Source of the DNA: Streptomyces cyaneus
GTDB lineage: Bacteria; Actinomycetota; Actinomycetes; Streptomycetales; Streptomycetaceae
Direction: 5' to 3'
DNA: 64,000 bases
Assembly (NCBI RefSeq): GCF_004028635.1
Contig: NZ_RQJW01000007.1
Location: 62,001 to 126,000 of the forward strand
Within the stretch, counting starts at the first letter, position 1; each line of letters begins with the position of its first letter. Positions 40,659 through 49,089 of this stretch are shown piece by piece. A program made the translations under genes and the position numbers. Under the pieces are notes generated by a model that saw only the letters and a program-made list of their open reading frames with translations, had not been told where the DNA came from and searched no databases.

Positions 40659-43031
40659 ATGACCACTTTCGATCAGAACCTCGGTCACTACGGGTGGTCA
40701 CCGGATGCCGCGACAGCCACCATCAGCCTGGAGGGCATCGTCACGGGGTGGAGCGAAGGTGCCCGGCGGCTGCTGGGCTACCGGGCCTCCGAGGTCGTGG
40801 GGCGGGCCGCCGCGGACCTCCTCGTGGATCGGGAGGCGACCGGCTTCTCCCCCGTCGGCTCCCAAGAATGGAGCGGCGCGGCGGCGCTGAGGCACCGCGA
40901 CGGCCACCGCGTCGAACTCACCCTGCACGCCCAGCCCTCCCTGGACGGCGACGGCGCGACCCAGGCGTTCGTCGTCACCGCCACCACCGGAACCCCCGCG
41001 TCCCAGCGCGACCGGTGGATGGTGGAGTGGGCCTTCGCCCAGTCCTCGATCGCCCTGTCCACCTACAGCGCCGCGTCGGGATCGTGGCGGCTGAACGCCG
41101 GCGCGGAGGTCGACCCGCTCGGGGAGGCCCGCTCCGACGAGGGGTTCCTCAGGTGTGTCCGGCGGGTCGCCGAGGAGGCCATGCCGATGCGCTACGAGGG
41201 GTTCGCCCCGGCGCCGGCCGCGGCTGCCCGGCAGCGCTCCTGGATCGTCGAGCTGTGGCCCGTGCGAGACCCCGAGTCCGGCGAGGTGGCCGGGGTCGGC
41301 ACCGCCGCCTTCGACAGCAGCGAGCAGTACGCCGCCCGGCAGCGGCTCGCCCTGCTGAACGAGGCGGGCACTCGCATCGGCACCACGCTGAACGTCGGCC
41401 GAACCGCCCAGGAACTCGCCGATCTGGCCGTTCCGCGGCTCGCCGACTTCGCCAGCGTGGACCTGCTCGACTCGGTGATCCGCGGGGAGGAGCCGGTGCC
41501 GGGGCCGGTCGACGCCGCCGTGGTGCTGCGCCGGATCGCTCACCAGTCCACCACCGAGGGCGGGGACGTGCCCGAGGCCGCGGTCGACCTCGGCGGGATC
41601 GACACCTATCCCCCGTTCTCGCCGCCCGCCCGCTCCCTCACGAGCGGTCGGCCGGTGCTCAGCGGCGCGGACGACCCCGACTTCGCCCGGTGGGTCGCCG
41701 AGCACGAGTCGCGGGCCGCGATCGTCCGGGAGCACGGATTCCACTCCGTGATGGCCACCCCGCTGCGGGCCCGCGGCATCACCCTCGGGGTCGCGGTCTT
41801 CGTCCGCGGCAAGGGGTCCCCGCCCTTCCAGCAGGACGACCTGATCCTCGCCGAGGAACTCGCGGGCCGGGCGGCCGTCGGCGTGGACAACGCCCGCCGC
41901 TACACCCGCGAGCGCACCAACGCGCTCACCCTCCAGCGCAGCCTGCTCCCCCGTGACCTGCCGAAACAGGCGGCGGTCGAGGTGGCGTACCGCTATCTGC
42001 CGGCCGGCACGGGCGCCGGCGTGGGCGGCGACTGGTTCGACGTCGTACCGCTGTCGGGCACCCGCGTGGCCCTGGTGGTCGGCGATGTCGTCGGGCACGG
42101 CATCCACGCCTCCGCCACCATGGGGCGGCTGCGCACCGCCGTACGGACACTGGCCGATGTGGACCTGCCCCCCGACGAGCTGCTGACCCACCTCGACGAC
42201 CTGGTCTCCCACCTCACCTCGGACGACGACAGCATCGTCCGGGAGCTGCCGTACACCGGCGGGGTCGGCGCGACCTGCCTGTACGCCGTCTACGACCCGG
42301 TCTCCCGGATCTGCACCCTCGCCAGCGCCGGCCACGTCCCGCCCGCCGTACTGCTCCCCGACGGTTCGGTCAGCATCGTCCACCTCACGCCCGGTCCGCT
42401 GCTCGGCGTCGGCGGGCTGCCCTTCGAGCCGACCGAACTGGAGCTGCCCGAGGGCAGCCTGCTCGCCTTCTACACCGACGGCCTGATCGCCCACGAGCGG
42501 GACATCGGCGTCGGCCTGGAACGGCTCTGCGCGGCCCTGGCCTCCCCGGTGCCGTCGCTGGAGATCACCTGCGACGCCATCCTCAAGGACCTGCTCCCCG
42601 AGAGCCCCTCCGACGACGTGGCCCTCCTGCTCGCCCGCACCCGCGCGCTGCACGCCGACCAGGTCGCTGCCTGGGCCCTGCCCTCCGACCCCGCGATCGT
42701 GGCCGACGCCCGCGCACAGGCCTCCCGGCAGCTCGCCGCCTGGGGCCTTCAGGAGGCGGCGTTCGTCACCGAGCTGGTGGTGAGCGAGCTGGTCACCAAC
42801 GCCATCCGCTACGGCGACGTACCGATCGGACTGCGCCTGATCCGGGACCGCACCCTGATCTGCGAGGTGTCCGACGCCAGCAGCACGGCCCCCCATCTGC
42901 GCCGGGCCCGCACCTTCGACGAGGGCGGCCGCGGGCTGCACATGGTCGCCCAGCTCACACAGGGCTGGGGCACCCGCCAGACCCCCACCGGCAAGACGAT
43001 CTGGGCCGAACAGCCCCTCCCCGTCGGCTGA
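40659..43031 (+). CDS. PAS-GAF-SpoIIE phosphatase-HATPase signalling protein
   Basis: 790 residues. A PAS domain (about 15-105, GIVTGWSEGARRLLGY) and a GAF-like region (about 230-425) precede a PP2C-type SpoIIE/RsbU phosphatase (about 440-660) with metal-ligand Asp in GGDWFDVV and GDVVGHGIHASATMGRLR. It ends in an anti-sigma-type HATPase_c domain (about 680-790) with VSELVTNAIRYG and GGRGLHMVAQLTQGW. It thus combines an anti-anti-sigma phosphatase and an anti-sigma kinase in one chain. The stop is 2 nt from the next gene, coupling it to a sugar ABC operon, which suggests that the system controls or senses carbohydrate state. Confidence 0.92.
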   Translation: MTTFDQNLGHYGWSPDAATATISLEGIVTGWSEGARRLLGYRASEVVGRAAADLLVDREATGFSPVGSQEWSGAAALRHRDGHRVELTLHAQPSLDGDGATQAFVVTATTGTPASQRDRWMVEWAFAQSSIALSTYSAASGSWRLNAGAEVDPLGEARSDEGFLRCVRRVAEEAMPMRYEGFAPAPAAAARQRSWIVELWPVRDPESGEVAGVGTAAFDSSEQYAARQRLALLNEAGTRIGTTLNVGRTAQELADLAVPRLADFASVDLLDSVIRGEEPVPGPVDAAVVLRRIAHQSTTEGGDVPEAAVDLGGIDTYPPFSPPARSLTSGRPVLSGADDPDFARWVAEHESRAAIVREHGFHSVMATPLRARGITLGVAVFVRGKGSPPFQQDDLILAEELAGRAAVGVDNARRYTRERTNALTLQRSLLPRDLPKQAAVEVAYRYLPAGTGAGVGGDWFDVVPLSGTRVALVVGDVVGHGIHASATMGRLRTAVRTLADVDLPPDELLTHLDDLVSHLTSDDDSIVRELPYTGGVGATCLYAVYDPVSRICTLASAGHVPPAVLLPDGSVSIVHLTPGPLLGVGGLPFEPTELELPEGSLLAFYTDGLIAHERDIGVGLERLCAALASPVPSLEITCDAILKDLLPESPSDDVALLLARTRALHADQVAAWALPSDPAIVADARAQASRQLAAWGLQEAAFVTELVVSELVTNAIRYGDVPIGLRLIRDRTLICEVSDASSTAPHLRRARTFDEGGRGLHMVAQLTQGWGTRQTPTGKTIWAEQPLPVG

Positions 43032-43033
43032 CC

Positions 43034-44200
43034 ATGACCGAGCGCACGGGCGAGGCGACGGCACCGCCGGCCGGGGGCGGCGACGCCACACACACGCTCG
43101 GACTGCTCTATCCCCCGTCCGGTCGGGGCGGGAACTACACCACCATGCAGCTCGCCTTCATCGGCGGCGTCGCCGAGGCCGCGACGCCGTACGGCTACGA
43201 CGTGCTGCTCTCCCCCGCCGGCACGGACACCGACGCCTCGTTCCGGCGGATGGTCGGGGAGCGGCGGGTGGATGGGGAGCGGCACGGGGGCGGCGAGCTG
43301 GGTGCGGACGGCGAATGGCGGAGGGCCCGCGAATCGCGTGCGGGCGGCGAATGGCGGGGGACCGGCGAATCGCGGGCGGGCGGCCACCGGCGCGGGGAGG
43401 GGCAGCCGCGTGCGGGCGGCGACCGGCCCGGGGAGGGACAGCCACGCGAGGACGGCGAGGGGCGCGGGGGCGGTCGGGCGCGTGTGGACGGTGTGATCGT
43501 GATGGAGATCCGCCGCGAGGACGACCGGGTCGAGCATCTGGCCGAGGCGGGCTTCCCGTTCGTGGCAATCGGCCGCAACCACCGCGCCGACGAGGCCGGC
43601 TGGGTCGATCTGGACTTCGCCGGGCTGGCGATCGGCTGCGTACGGCACCTCGCCGACCTGGGGCATCGCCGGATCGCCTTCGTCAACCGGTCCGAGCAGC
43701 TCTACAAAATCGGCTACGGGTTCGCCCGGCTCGGCCACGAGGGCTACGTCACCGCGATGGCGGACCTGGGCCAGGAGCCGCACACCTACCTCTGCGGCGA
43801 CGACCTCGCCTCGGGCGAGGAGGTCGTGACACGGATCCTGGCGGACGAGCCGGCCACCACCTCGCTGGTCACCATGAACGAGGCGGCCCTGGAGGGCGTC
43901 TACCGCGGCCTGACCCGCCACGGGCGCAGCGTGCCGCGCGACTTCTCGGTCGTCGGCGTGGCGGCGAGCCCCTGGGCCGAGCAGGTGACGCCGCAGCTCA
44001 CCGCCGCCGAGATCCCCGCCAAGGAGATGAGCCGGGTCGCCGTCGAGCTGATGGTGGAACGCCTGCGCTCACCCGGCTCGACACCCCGGCACGTCCTGCT
44101 GAAGCCCCTGATCACCCTGCGCTCCAGCACGGGGCGGTGCCTTCCGGTGCCCGGTTCGGAACCCGAGCCGAAATTCCCCGATTTCGACGTGGATTTCTGA
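43034..44200 (+). CDS. LacI-type sugar-sensing protein without HTH, with repeat insertion
   Basis: 388 residues. It begins at THTLGLLYPPSGRGGNYTT, the start of a LacI/GalR periplasmic-binding-like effector domain, so the usual N-terminal DNA-binding helices are absent. Residues ~74-150 are a Gly/Arg/Glu-rich imperfect repeat (GGEWRGTGESRAGG type) splitting the first subdomain before VDGVIVMEIRREDDRVEHL. The rest (FVAIGRNHRADEAGWVDLDFAGLAIG, HLADLGHRRIAFV, MNEAALEGVYRGL, DFSVVGVAASPWAEQVTPQLTA) is normal. It might sense sugar and act through a partner, or be a defective repressor. It is sandwiched between the phosphatase gene and the sugar-binding protein gene. Confidence 0.85.
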   Translation: MTERTGEATAPPAGGGDATHTLGLLYPPSGRGGNYTTMQLAFIGGVAEAATPYGYDVLLSPAGTDTDASFRRMVGERRVDGERHGGGELGADGEWRRARESRAGGEWRGTGESRAGGHRRGEGQPRAGGDRPGEGQPREDGEGRGGGRARVDGVIVMEIRREDDRVEHLAEAGFPFVAIGRNHRADEAGWVDLDFAGLAIGCVRHLADLGHRRIAFVNRSEQLYKIGYGFARLGHEGYVTAMADLGQEPHTYLCGDDLASGEEVVTRILADEPATTSLVTMNEAALEGVYRGLTRHGRSVPRDFSVVGVAASPWAEQVTPQLTAAEIPAKEMSRVAVELMVERLRSPGSTPRHVLLKPLITLRSSTGRCLPVPGSEPEPKFPDFDVDF

Positions 44201-44238
44201 TACGCCGGTTTCCGCCATGTCCGCTGATTCCCGCACGT

Positions 44239-44276
44239 CCCCTGATCACAACCCCTGTCACAACCCCTGATCACAA
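44239..44276 (+). repeat. Three short direct repeats before the binding-protein gene
   Basis: CCCCTGATCACAA occurs at 44239-44251 and 44264-44276, with CCCCTGTCACAA between them. The array lies 17 bp upstream of the solute-binding protein start and could be regulatory. Confidence 0.5.
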
Positions 44277-44292
44277 CCCCCGGGAGGGGAGC

Positions 44293-45528
44293 ATGCCGTA
44301 CCCGCTCGACCGCCGCGGCTTCCTGCGTACCGCCGGTGCGGGAGCCGCTGCCCTCGGCCTCGGTGGGGCCCTGGCCTCCTGCGGCTCCGACGAGCCGAGC
44401 ACCACCACCCTCACCTGGTGGGACTACTTCACGCTGGACAACTTCCAGCCCGGCATGACCCGTCTGATCAAGGACATCGAGGCCGGGGTGCCCGATGTGC
44501 GGATCGAGCGGCGGACGTTCCCGTTCGCGGAGCTCGAACGGCAGATCACCCTGGGCGCGATCTCCGGCGACCTGCCCGACATCGCGATCGTCGACAACGT
44601 CTCCATGAACACGCTCGGCGGCAGCGACCTGCTCGCCGACCTCACCGACCGGGTCGAGCAGTGGGGCCAGGCCGACCAGTACTACAAGGGCCCCTGGGAC
44701 GGCTGCCAGGTCGACGGCAGGGCCCTGGGCATCCCCAACCAGAGCAACTGCCTGGCCCTGTACTACAACACCCGGATGCTCCAGGACGCCGGCGCCCGAC
44801 CGCCCACCACCTGGGACGAGCTGGCCTCCGCGGCCGAGCGGCTGACCAGCGGGGACCGGTACGGGCTGGCGCTGAGCGCGATCAGGACGGAGGAGGGCGT
44901 CTTCCAGTTCCTGCCGTTCCTGTGGCAGGCGGGCGGTGACCTGGACACCTTCGCCACGGACGGCGCCACCGCCCTGTCGTTCCTGGACGACCTGATCGCC
45001 AAGGGCTCCCTGTCCGAGCAGTGCGTGGGCTGGACCCAGCAGGACGTCAACACCCGCTTCCTCAACCAGCGCGCCGCCATGCAGATCAACGGCCCCTGGC
45101 AGATCCCCACGCTGAAGGAGGCCGACTTCGACTGGGCCGTCGTCGCCCTGCCCCGCGACAAGGAGGCGGCCACCTGTCTGGGCGGGGAGAACTGGGTGGT
45201 GATGGCGAGCAGCGACCATCTGGACAAGGCGTGGGAGGTGCTGGAGTACACCCAGCGTCCGTCGGTCCTGACGCCGTACCTCGTCTCCTTCGGCAACCTG
45301 CCCGCCCGCAAGGACCTCGCCGACCGGGGCACTTGGGCCTCCGACCCGGCCCTGCGGCTCTTCCTGAGCCAGCTGCCCCTGGCCCGTCCACGCCAGTACG
45401 GCGCGCACTACGCCGACGCCTCGCAGGCCATCGCCGAGGCGGAACAGGCCGTACTGACCGGCTCGGCGTCCCCGTCGGCGGCTGCGAAGACGGCGGCCGG
45501 CAAGATCGACAAGGCGCTGGGCGGGTGA
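44293..45528 (+). CDS. Sugar ABC transporter, lipoprotein substrate-binding protein
   Basis: ATG 44293 follows GGAGGGGAGC and gives 411 residues. The signal has twin arginines (DRRGFLRTAG) and a lipobox LASC, so it is a Tat-exported lipoprotein anchored outside the membrane. The mature part is a family 1 extracellular sugar-binding protein (TLTWWDYFTLDNFQPG, GDLPDIAIVDN, GIPNQSNCLALYYN, NQRAAMQINGPWQIP). It feeds the two permeases that follow. No ATPase gene is present, so a shared MsiK-type ATPase is likely, as is usual in Streptomyces. The specific sugar is unknown. Confidence 0.93.
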   Translation: MPYPLDRRGFLRTAGAGAAALGLGGALASCGSDEPSTTTLTWWDYFTLDNFQPGMTRLIKDIEAGVPDVRIERRTFPFAELERQITLGAISGDLPDIAIVDNVSMNTLGGSDLLADLTDRVEQWGQADQYYKGPWDGCQVDGRALGIPNQSNCLALYYNTRMLQDAGARPPTTWDELASAAERLTSGDRYGLALSAIRTEEGVFQFLPFLWQAGGDLDTFATDGATALSFLDDLIAKGSLSEQCVGWTQQDVNTRFLNQRAAMQINGPWQIPTLKEADFDWAVVALPRDKEAATCLGGENWVVMASSDHLDKAWEVLEYTQRPSVLTPYLVSFGNLPARKDLADRGTWASDPALRLFLSQLPLARPRQYGAHYADASQAIAEAEQAVLTGSASPSAAAKTAAGKIDKALGG

Positions 45529-46538
45529 TGCGCGGACGTCAGGGCCTCGCGCAGGAAGTCCACCGGAAGCTGGAGGGGCGCCGGAGGAGGGGCCACCGCC
45601 CGCCGACCCACCCCTCCCCTTCCACCTCCCCTTCCGCCTCCCCCTCCGCACGCCGCCGCCGCGCCGCCTACCTCTTCTGCCTCCCGGGGCTGGCCTTCCT
45701 CGCCCTCTTCCTGGCCTACCCGCTCTTCTACAACGTCTGGACCTCCGTCCACGACGTACGGCTGAGCGGCCTGCTCGGCGGGGCCGAACGCTTCAACGGC
45801 CTCGCCAACTACCGCACCGTGCTGGACGACCCGGCGTTCTGGCACTCCGTACGCCTGTCGCTGGTCTTCACCCTGGGCTCCCTGGCCTGCCAGTTCGCGC
45901 TCGGCTTCGCCCTGGCCCTGCTCTTCGCCCGCCCGTTCCCGCTGAACGGTCTCCTGCGGTCCCTGCTCCTGGTGGCCTGGCTGCTGCCTCCCGTGGTCAG
46001 CGGCACCCTCTTCCGCTGGCTGCTGGACGCGGAGTCCGGCGCCTACAACGCCCTGTTGCGGGCGGTCGGCCTGGACACCCTCTCCCGCGACTGGCTCACC
46101 GACCCGTCCACCTCCCTGGCCGGGGTCGTCCTCGCCAACATCTGGGTCGGCGTGCCCTTCAACATGCTGCTGCTCCTGGTCGGACTGCACACCATCGACC
46201 CCGAACTGCACGAGGCCGCCGCGATCGACGGCGCGAGCCCCTGGCAGCGCTTTCGCCGCATCACCCTGCCCCTGATGCGCCCGGTCTCCGTGACGGTCCT
46301 CCTGCTCGGCCTCATCTACACCTTCAAGGTCTTCGACCTCGTCTTCGTGATGACGGGCGGCGGCCCCGTCGACGCCACCCGCGTGCTCTCCCTCTACGTC
46401 TACGAGGTCTTCTTCCGCTTCTTCCGGTTCGGCGAGGGCGCCGCGGCCGGCCTGCTGCTGCTCGTCGTACCGCTGCTCACGGGTGTGTTCTACGTACGAC
46501 GACTGCGCCACGAGGACGCGAGGGGAGGAGCCACGTGA
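45528..46538 (+). CDS. Sugar ABC transporter permease 1
   Basis: 336 residues; the ATG overlaps the binding-protein stop by one base (TGATG). After an unusual ~45-residue basic Ser/Pro-rich N-terminus come six TM helices. The EAA loop is EAAAIDGASPWQRFRRITLPLM (about 225-246), the contact point for the ATPase. MalF-type subunit. Confidence 0.92.
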   Translation: MRGRQGLAQEVHRKLEGRRRRGHRPPTHPSPSTSPSASPSARRRRAAYLFCLPGLAFLALFLAYPLFYNVWTSVHDVRLSGLLGGAERFNGLANYRTVLDDPAFWHSVRLSLVFTLGSLACQFALGFALALLFARPFPLNGLLRSLLLVAWLLPPVVSGTLFRWLLDAESGAYNALLRAVGLDTLSRDWLTDPSTSLAGVVLANIWVGVPFNMLLLLVGLHTIDPELHEAAAIDGASPWQRFRRITLPLMRPVSVTVLLLGLIYTFKVFDLVFVMTGGGPVDATRVLSLYVYEVFFRFFRFGEGAAAGLLLLVVPLLTGVFYVRRLRHEDARGGAT

Positions 46539-47362
46539 AACCTCCCCGCCATCCCTGGCTGCTCACCGCGGTCGCCACGCTGCTCACCGCGGCCTTCCTG
46601 CTGCCGGTGTACTGGATGGCCAAGACCAGCCTCACCCGCCCGGACCGCATTCTCACCCCGACCCCGCAGTGGCTGCCCACCCCGCTCACCGGCGAGAACT
46701 ACCGGACGGCGCTGGACTACGAAGGCCTGCCCCGAGCCCTGCTCAACAGCGTGGTGATCTCCAGCGGAGTCGTGGCTCTCACGCTGCTGCTCGGTGTTCC
46801 GCTCGCCTACGCGCTCGCCCGCGTCCGGATGCGTGGCTCGGGCGCGATGGTGCTGGCCCTGCTGGTCGCCCAGCTGCCGCCCGCCATCGTGCTGGCGGCG
46901 CCGCTGTTCATCCTCGAACGCCGGGCCGGTCTCGACGACACCTACCTCGGTCTGATCGCCGCCGACACGACCCTCACCCTCCCCTTCGCGGTGATCGTGC
47001 TGCGCCCGGTGCTCCGGGCCGTTCCGCCGGAGCTGGAGGAGGCGGCGCTGGTCGACGGTTGCGGGCTGCCCGGCGTACTGCTGCGGGTCGTCCTGCCCAT
47101 CATGGCGCCGAGCCTGGTCGCCACGGCCGCGCTGTGCTTCCTGATCGGCTGGGGCGAGTTCCTGTTCGGCCTCACGCTGGCCGAGGGCCCGGACGTCCAG
47201 CCCGTCACCGTCCTGCTGAACGCCTTCGTCGGCCGGCACGGCACGGCGTGGGGCGCCCTGATGGCGACGGCCACCCTCATCAGCGTGCCGGTGGTCTGCG
47301 TGTTCGCCCTGTTCCAGCGCTTCATCGTCGGCGGGCTGACCGCGGGGAGTGTGCGGGGTTGA
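46535..47362 (+). CDS. Sugar ABC transporter permease 2
   Basis: 275 residues from GTG 46535 (RBS AGGGGAGGAG), overlapping permease 1 by 4 nt. Six TM helices, MalG-type, with EAA loop EEAALVDGCGLPGVLLRVVLPIM. It forms the heterodimeric channel with permease 1. Confidence 0.92.
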   Translation: MKPPRHPWLLTAVATLLTAAFLLPVYWMAKTSLTRPDRILTPTPQWLPTPLTGENYRTALDYEGLPRALLNSVVISSGVVALTLLLGVPLAYALARVRMRGSGAMVLALLVAQLPPAIVLAAPLFILERRAGLDDTYLGLIAADTTLTLPFAVIVLRPVLRAVPPELEEAALVDGCGLPGVLLRVVLPIMAPSLVATAALCFLIGWGEFLFGLTLAEGPDVQPVTVLLNAFVGRHGTAWGALMATATLISVPVVCVFALFQRFIVGGLTAGSVRG

Positions 47363-47390
47363 CCGCAGCGGGTGCGCGGAGCTGACCGCG

Positions 47391-47425
47391 GGGGGGTGTG
47401 GGGTCAAGTCGCCCGCACACCCCCC
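47391..47425. terminator. Bidirectional terminator between permease and glycosidase genes
   Basis: GGGGGGTGTG (47391-47400) pairs perfectly with CACACCCCCC (47416-47425) over a 15-nt loop. It lies between two convergent genes. Confidence 0.75.
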
Positions 47426-47431
47426 GACCTT

Positions 47432-48853
47432 TCAGACCCCGAGCGGATTGGAGCGCGTCGCCGCCATCAGGTACCAGGCGGTCGCCCCCGTATGCCGATA
47501 GGGGTAGTAGCCGAACCCGAACCCGGTGTCGAGCGGACTGCTGGCCGACACGACCCCCGCCCGCTCGGGCAGCGCCCGCCCACCGACGGTCTGGCCGCCC
47601 CCGAGCAGAGCCTGAGCCCGCTCGATGGAGTCGATCAGCCGCCTTGCCCGCGCCTCGTCACCCCGCCCGTGCCGCTCCCGCAGGGCGAGCGCGAGATGAG
47701 CGGTCCCCTCGAACCACACACCGTTGCGGTCCGGCTTGGGCTGGGAGTCGGCGATCGGGGCGTCCTCGTTCGCGAGGAGACTGGCCGAACTGAAGGTGAC
47801 ACCTTCGTACGACTGCCCCGCCGGCACCGTGCTGTTGCGCCGCTCGGCATGGTCGACAACGGCCAGTTCACGCGCGGCCCAGTCCAACGACCGGGCGTGG
47901 ACACGGGAGTCGAGGGCGAGGTGGGTCCAGGTCTGGGTGTCCTCGGGGATGGGCGACGTGTTGATCGTCACCCCGTCGTTGGTCCCGGTGTAGAAGAAGC
48001 CACCGTCCACGTCCCACATCTTCTCGACGAAGTCCCGGGCACGAGCGCGCCGCTCCAGCCACACCACGTCTCCCGTGAGCCGGGCGAGCCGTCCGAAGAG
48101 ACAGACGAGATCGGTGTTGTGCTCGGTGGAGGTGAAGGGAAGCTTCTCGTTGGCCCCGTTGACGCCGAACTTGTACCCCCCGAGCGGTTCCTCGGTACGC
48201 CCGTTCCGCTCGATCCACTCCCCGATCCGCACGGCGCCGTCGAGGAACCGCCGCTCCCCGGTCCGCCGCGCGAGGGCACTGAGCGCGATCCCGGCCCAGG
48301 CCATGTCACCCACGGCCGTCCCCGTGAACCCGAACTGCGTCCCGACGTTGACGGTCCCGTCCGCCCGCACGAACCCGTCCGGCTGCCGCGAGCCGTCGTA
48401 GAAGGTGTACGGCCCGACGTTGTAGGCCTGCCGAAGCCGACCGTCGCCGTGAACCGGGTCATGCTCCTGCGCATACAGCAGTCCGTCCCCGAGCACGCCG
48501 GCCCGGGCGCGTCCGTCGGTGCTGCGGGTGGCGAGGAGCGCGAGGATCGCGAGGGCGTTGTCGTAGGTGAAGGCTGTGCTGAACAGCCCGGCCTGGTCGG
48601 CGTAGCTCTGGGCGAGCCGGGTGCTGCCGTGGTCGGGGTAGGCGTCCATGGCGGCGGCGAGGAAGGCGTGGGCGCGGCGCTGGGCGGGGGCGGCGGAGAC
48701 GGCGGGGGTGCCGGAGGCGGCGGAGGCGTCGCCTGCGGCGGCCCGAGCGGCACCGGAACCGGCCGCCGTGAAGCCCGCGACACCGAGGCCGAGACCGAGA
48801 CCGGAACCGATGAGCGTGCGACGGGTCAGCGCCGGGCCTTGCTTGCCGGTCAT
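47432..48853 (-). CDS. Tat-exported putative glycoside hydrolase (six-hairpin type)
   Basis: 473 residues, ATG 48853 after GAGGGAG. The N-terminus has a Tat signal (LTRRTLIGSGLGLGLGVAG) followed by an Ala-rich cleavage region. The body has repeated helical-hairpin features of an (alpha/alpha)6-barrel glycosidase: AFTYDNALAILALLA, VGDMAWAGIALSALARRTGERRFLDGAVRIGEWI, STEHNTDLVCLFGRLARLTGD, GVWFEGTAHLALALRE. I cannot assign a GH family. A perfect LacI-type operator lies just upstream and a sugar ABC operon is convergent with it, so it probably makes oligosaccharides for that transporter. Confidence 0.78.
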   Translation of the reverse strand: MTGKQGPALTRRTLIGSGLGLGLGVAGFTAAGSGAARAAAGDASAASGTPAVSAAPAQRRAHAFLAAAMDAYPDHGSTRLAQSYADQAGLFSTAFTYDNALAILALLATRSTDGRARAGVLGDGLLYAQEHDPVHGDGRLRQAYNVGPYTFYDGSRQPDGFVRADGTVNVGTQFGFTGTAVGDMAWAGIALSALARRTGERRFLDGAVRIGEWIERNGRTEEPLGGYKFGVNGANEKLPFTSTEHNTDLVCLFGRLARLTGDVVWLERRARARDFVEKMWDVDGGFFYTGTNDGVTINTSPIPEDTQTWTHLALDSRVHARSLDWAARELAVVDHAERRNSTVPAGQSYEGVTFSSASLLANEDAPIADSQPKPDRNGVWFEGTAHLALALRERHGRGDEARARRLIDSIERAQALLGGGQTVGGRALPERAGVVSASSPLDTGFGFGYYPYRHTGATAWYLMAATRSNPLGV

Positions 48854-48869
48854 GTGTCTCCCTCAGCCT

Positions 48870-48883
48870 TGAGAGCGCTCTCA
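48870..48883 (-). promoter_or_regulatory. LacI-family operator upstream of the glycosidase gene
   Basis: TGAGAGCGCTCTCA is a perfect 14-bp palindrome centred on CG, the typical LacI/GalR operator form (compare the CebR site TGGGAGCGCTCCCA). It is 17 bp from the start codon. The nearby LacI-like protein lacks a DNA-binding domain, so another LacI regulator must bind here. Confidence 0.8.
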
Positions 48884-49089
48884 CGAATGCGCGCTCATTC
48901 TGCTGCTACGCGTCTTGTGGGTCAACATCCCTGAGATGTACAGCAGTTGATCAATTACATCGCCCTGACCCGCAAGATGTACGACCTGATCGCGCACCAC
49001 ACGGAAGCGCGGGGACCCGTCAACCGACCAGCCCCGGACAGCCCGTTAGGCTGCCATTCGCGCAAGGGAATCCAACCTCGAGGCGGGCA

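Noticed and set aside
45021..45527. Extended N-terminus of the first sugar permease
   Set aside because: It lies inside the binding-protein gene in another frame; the ATG at 45528 coupled to that stop is the sensible start.
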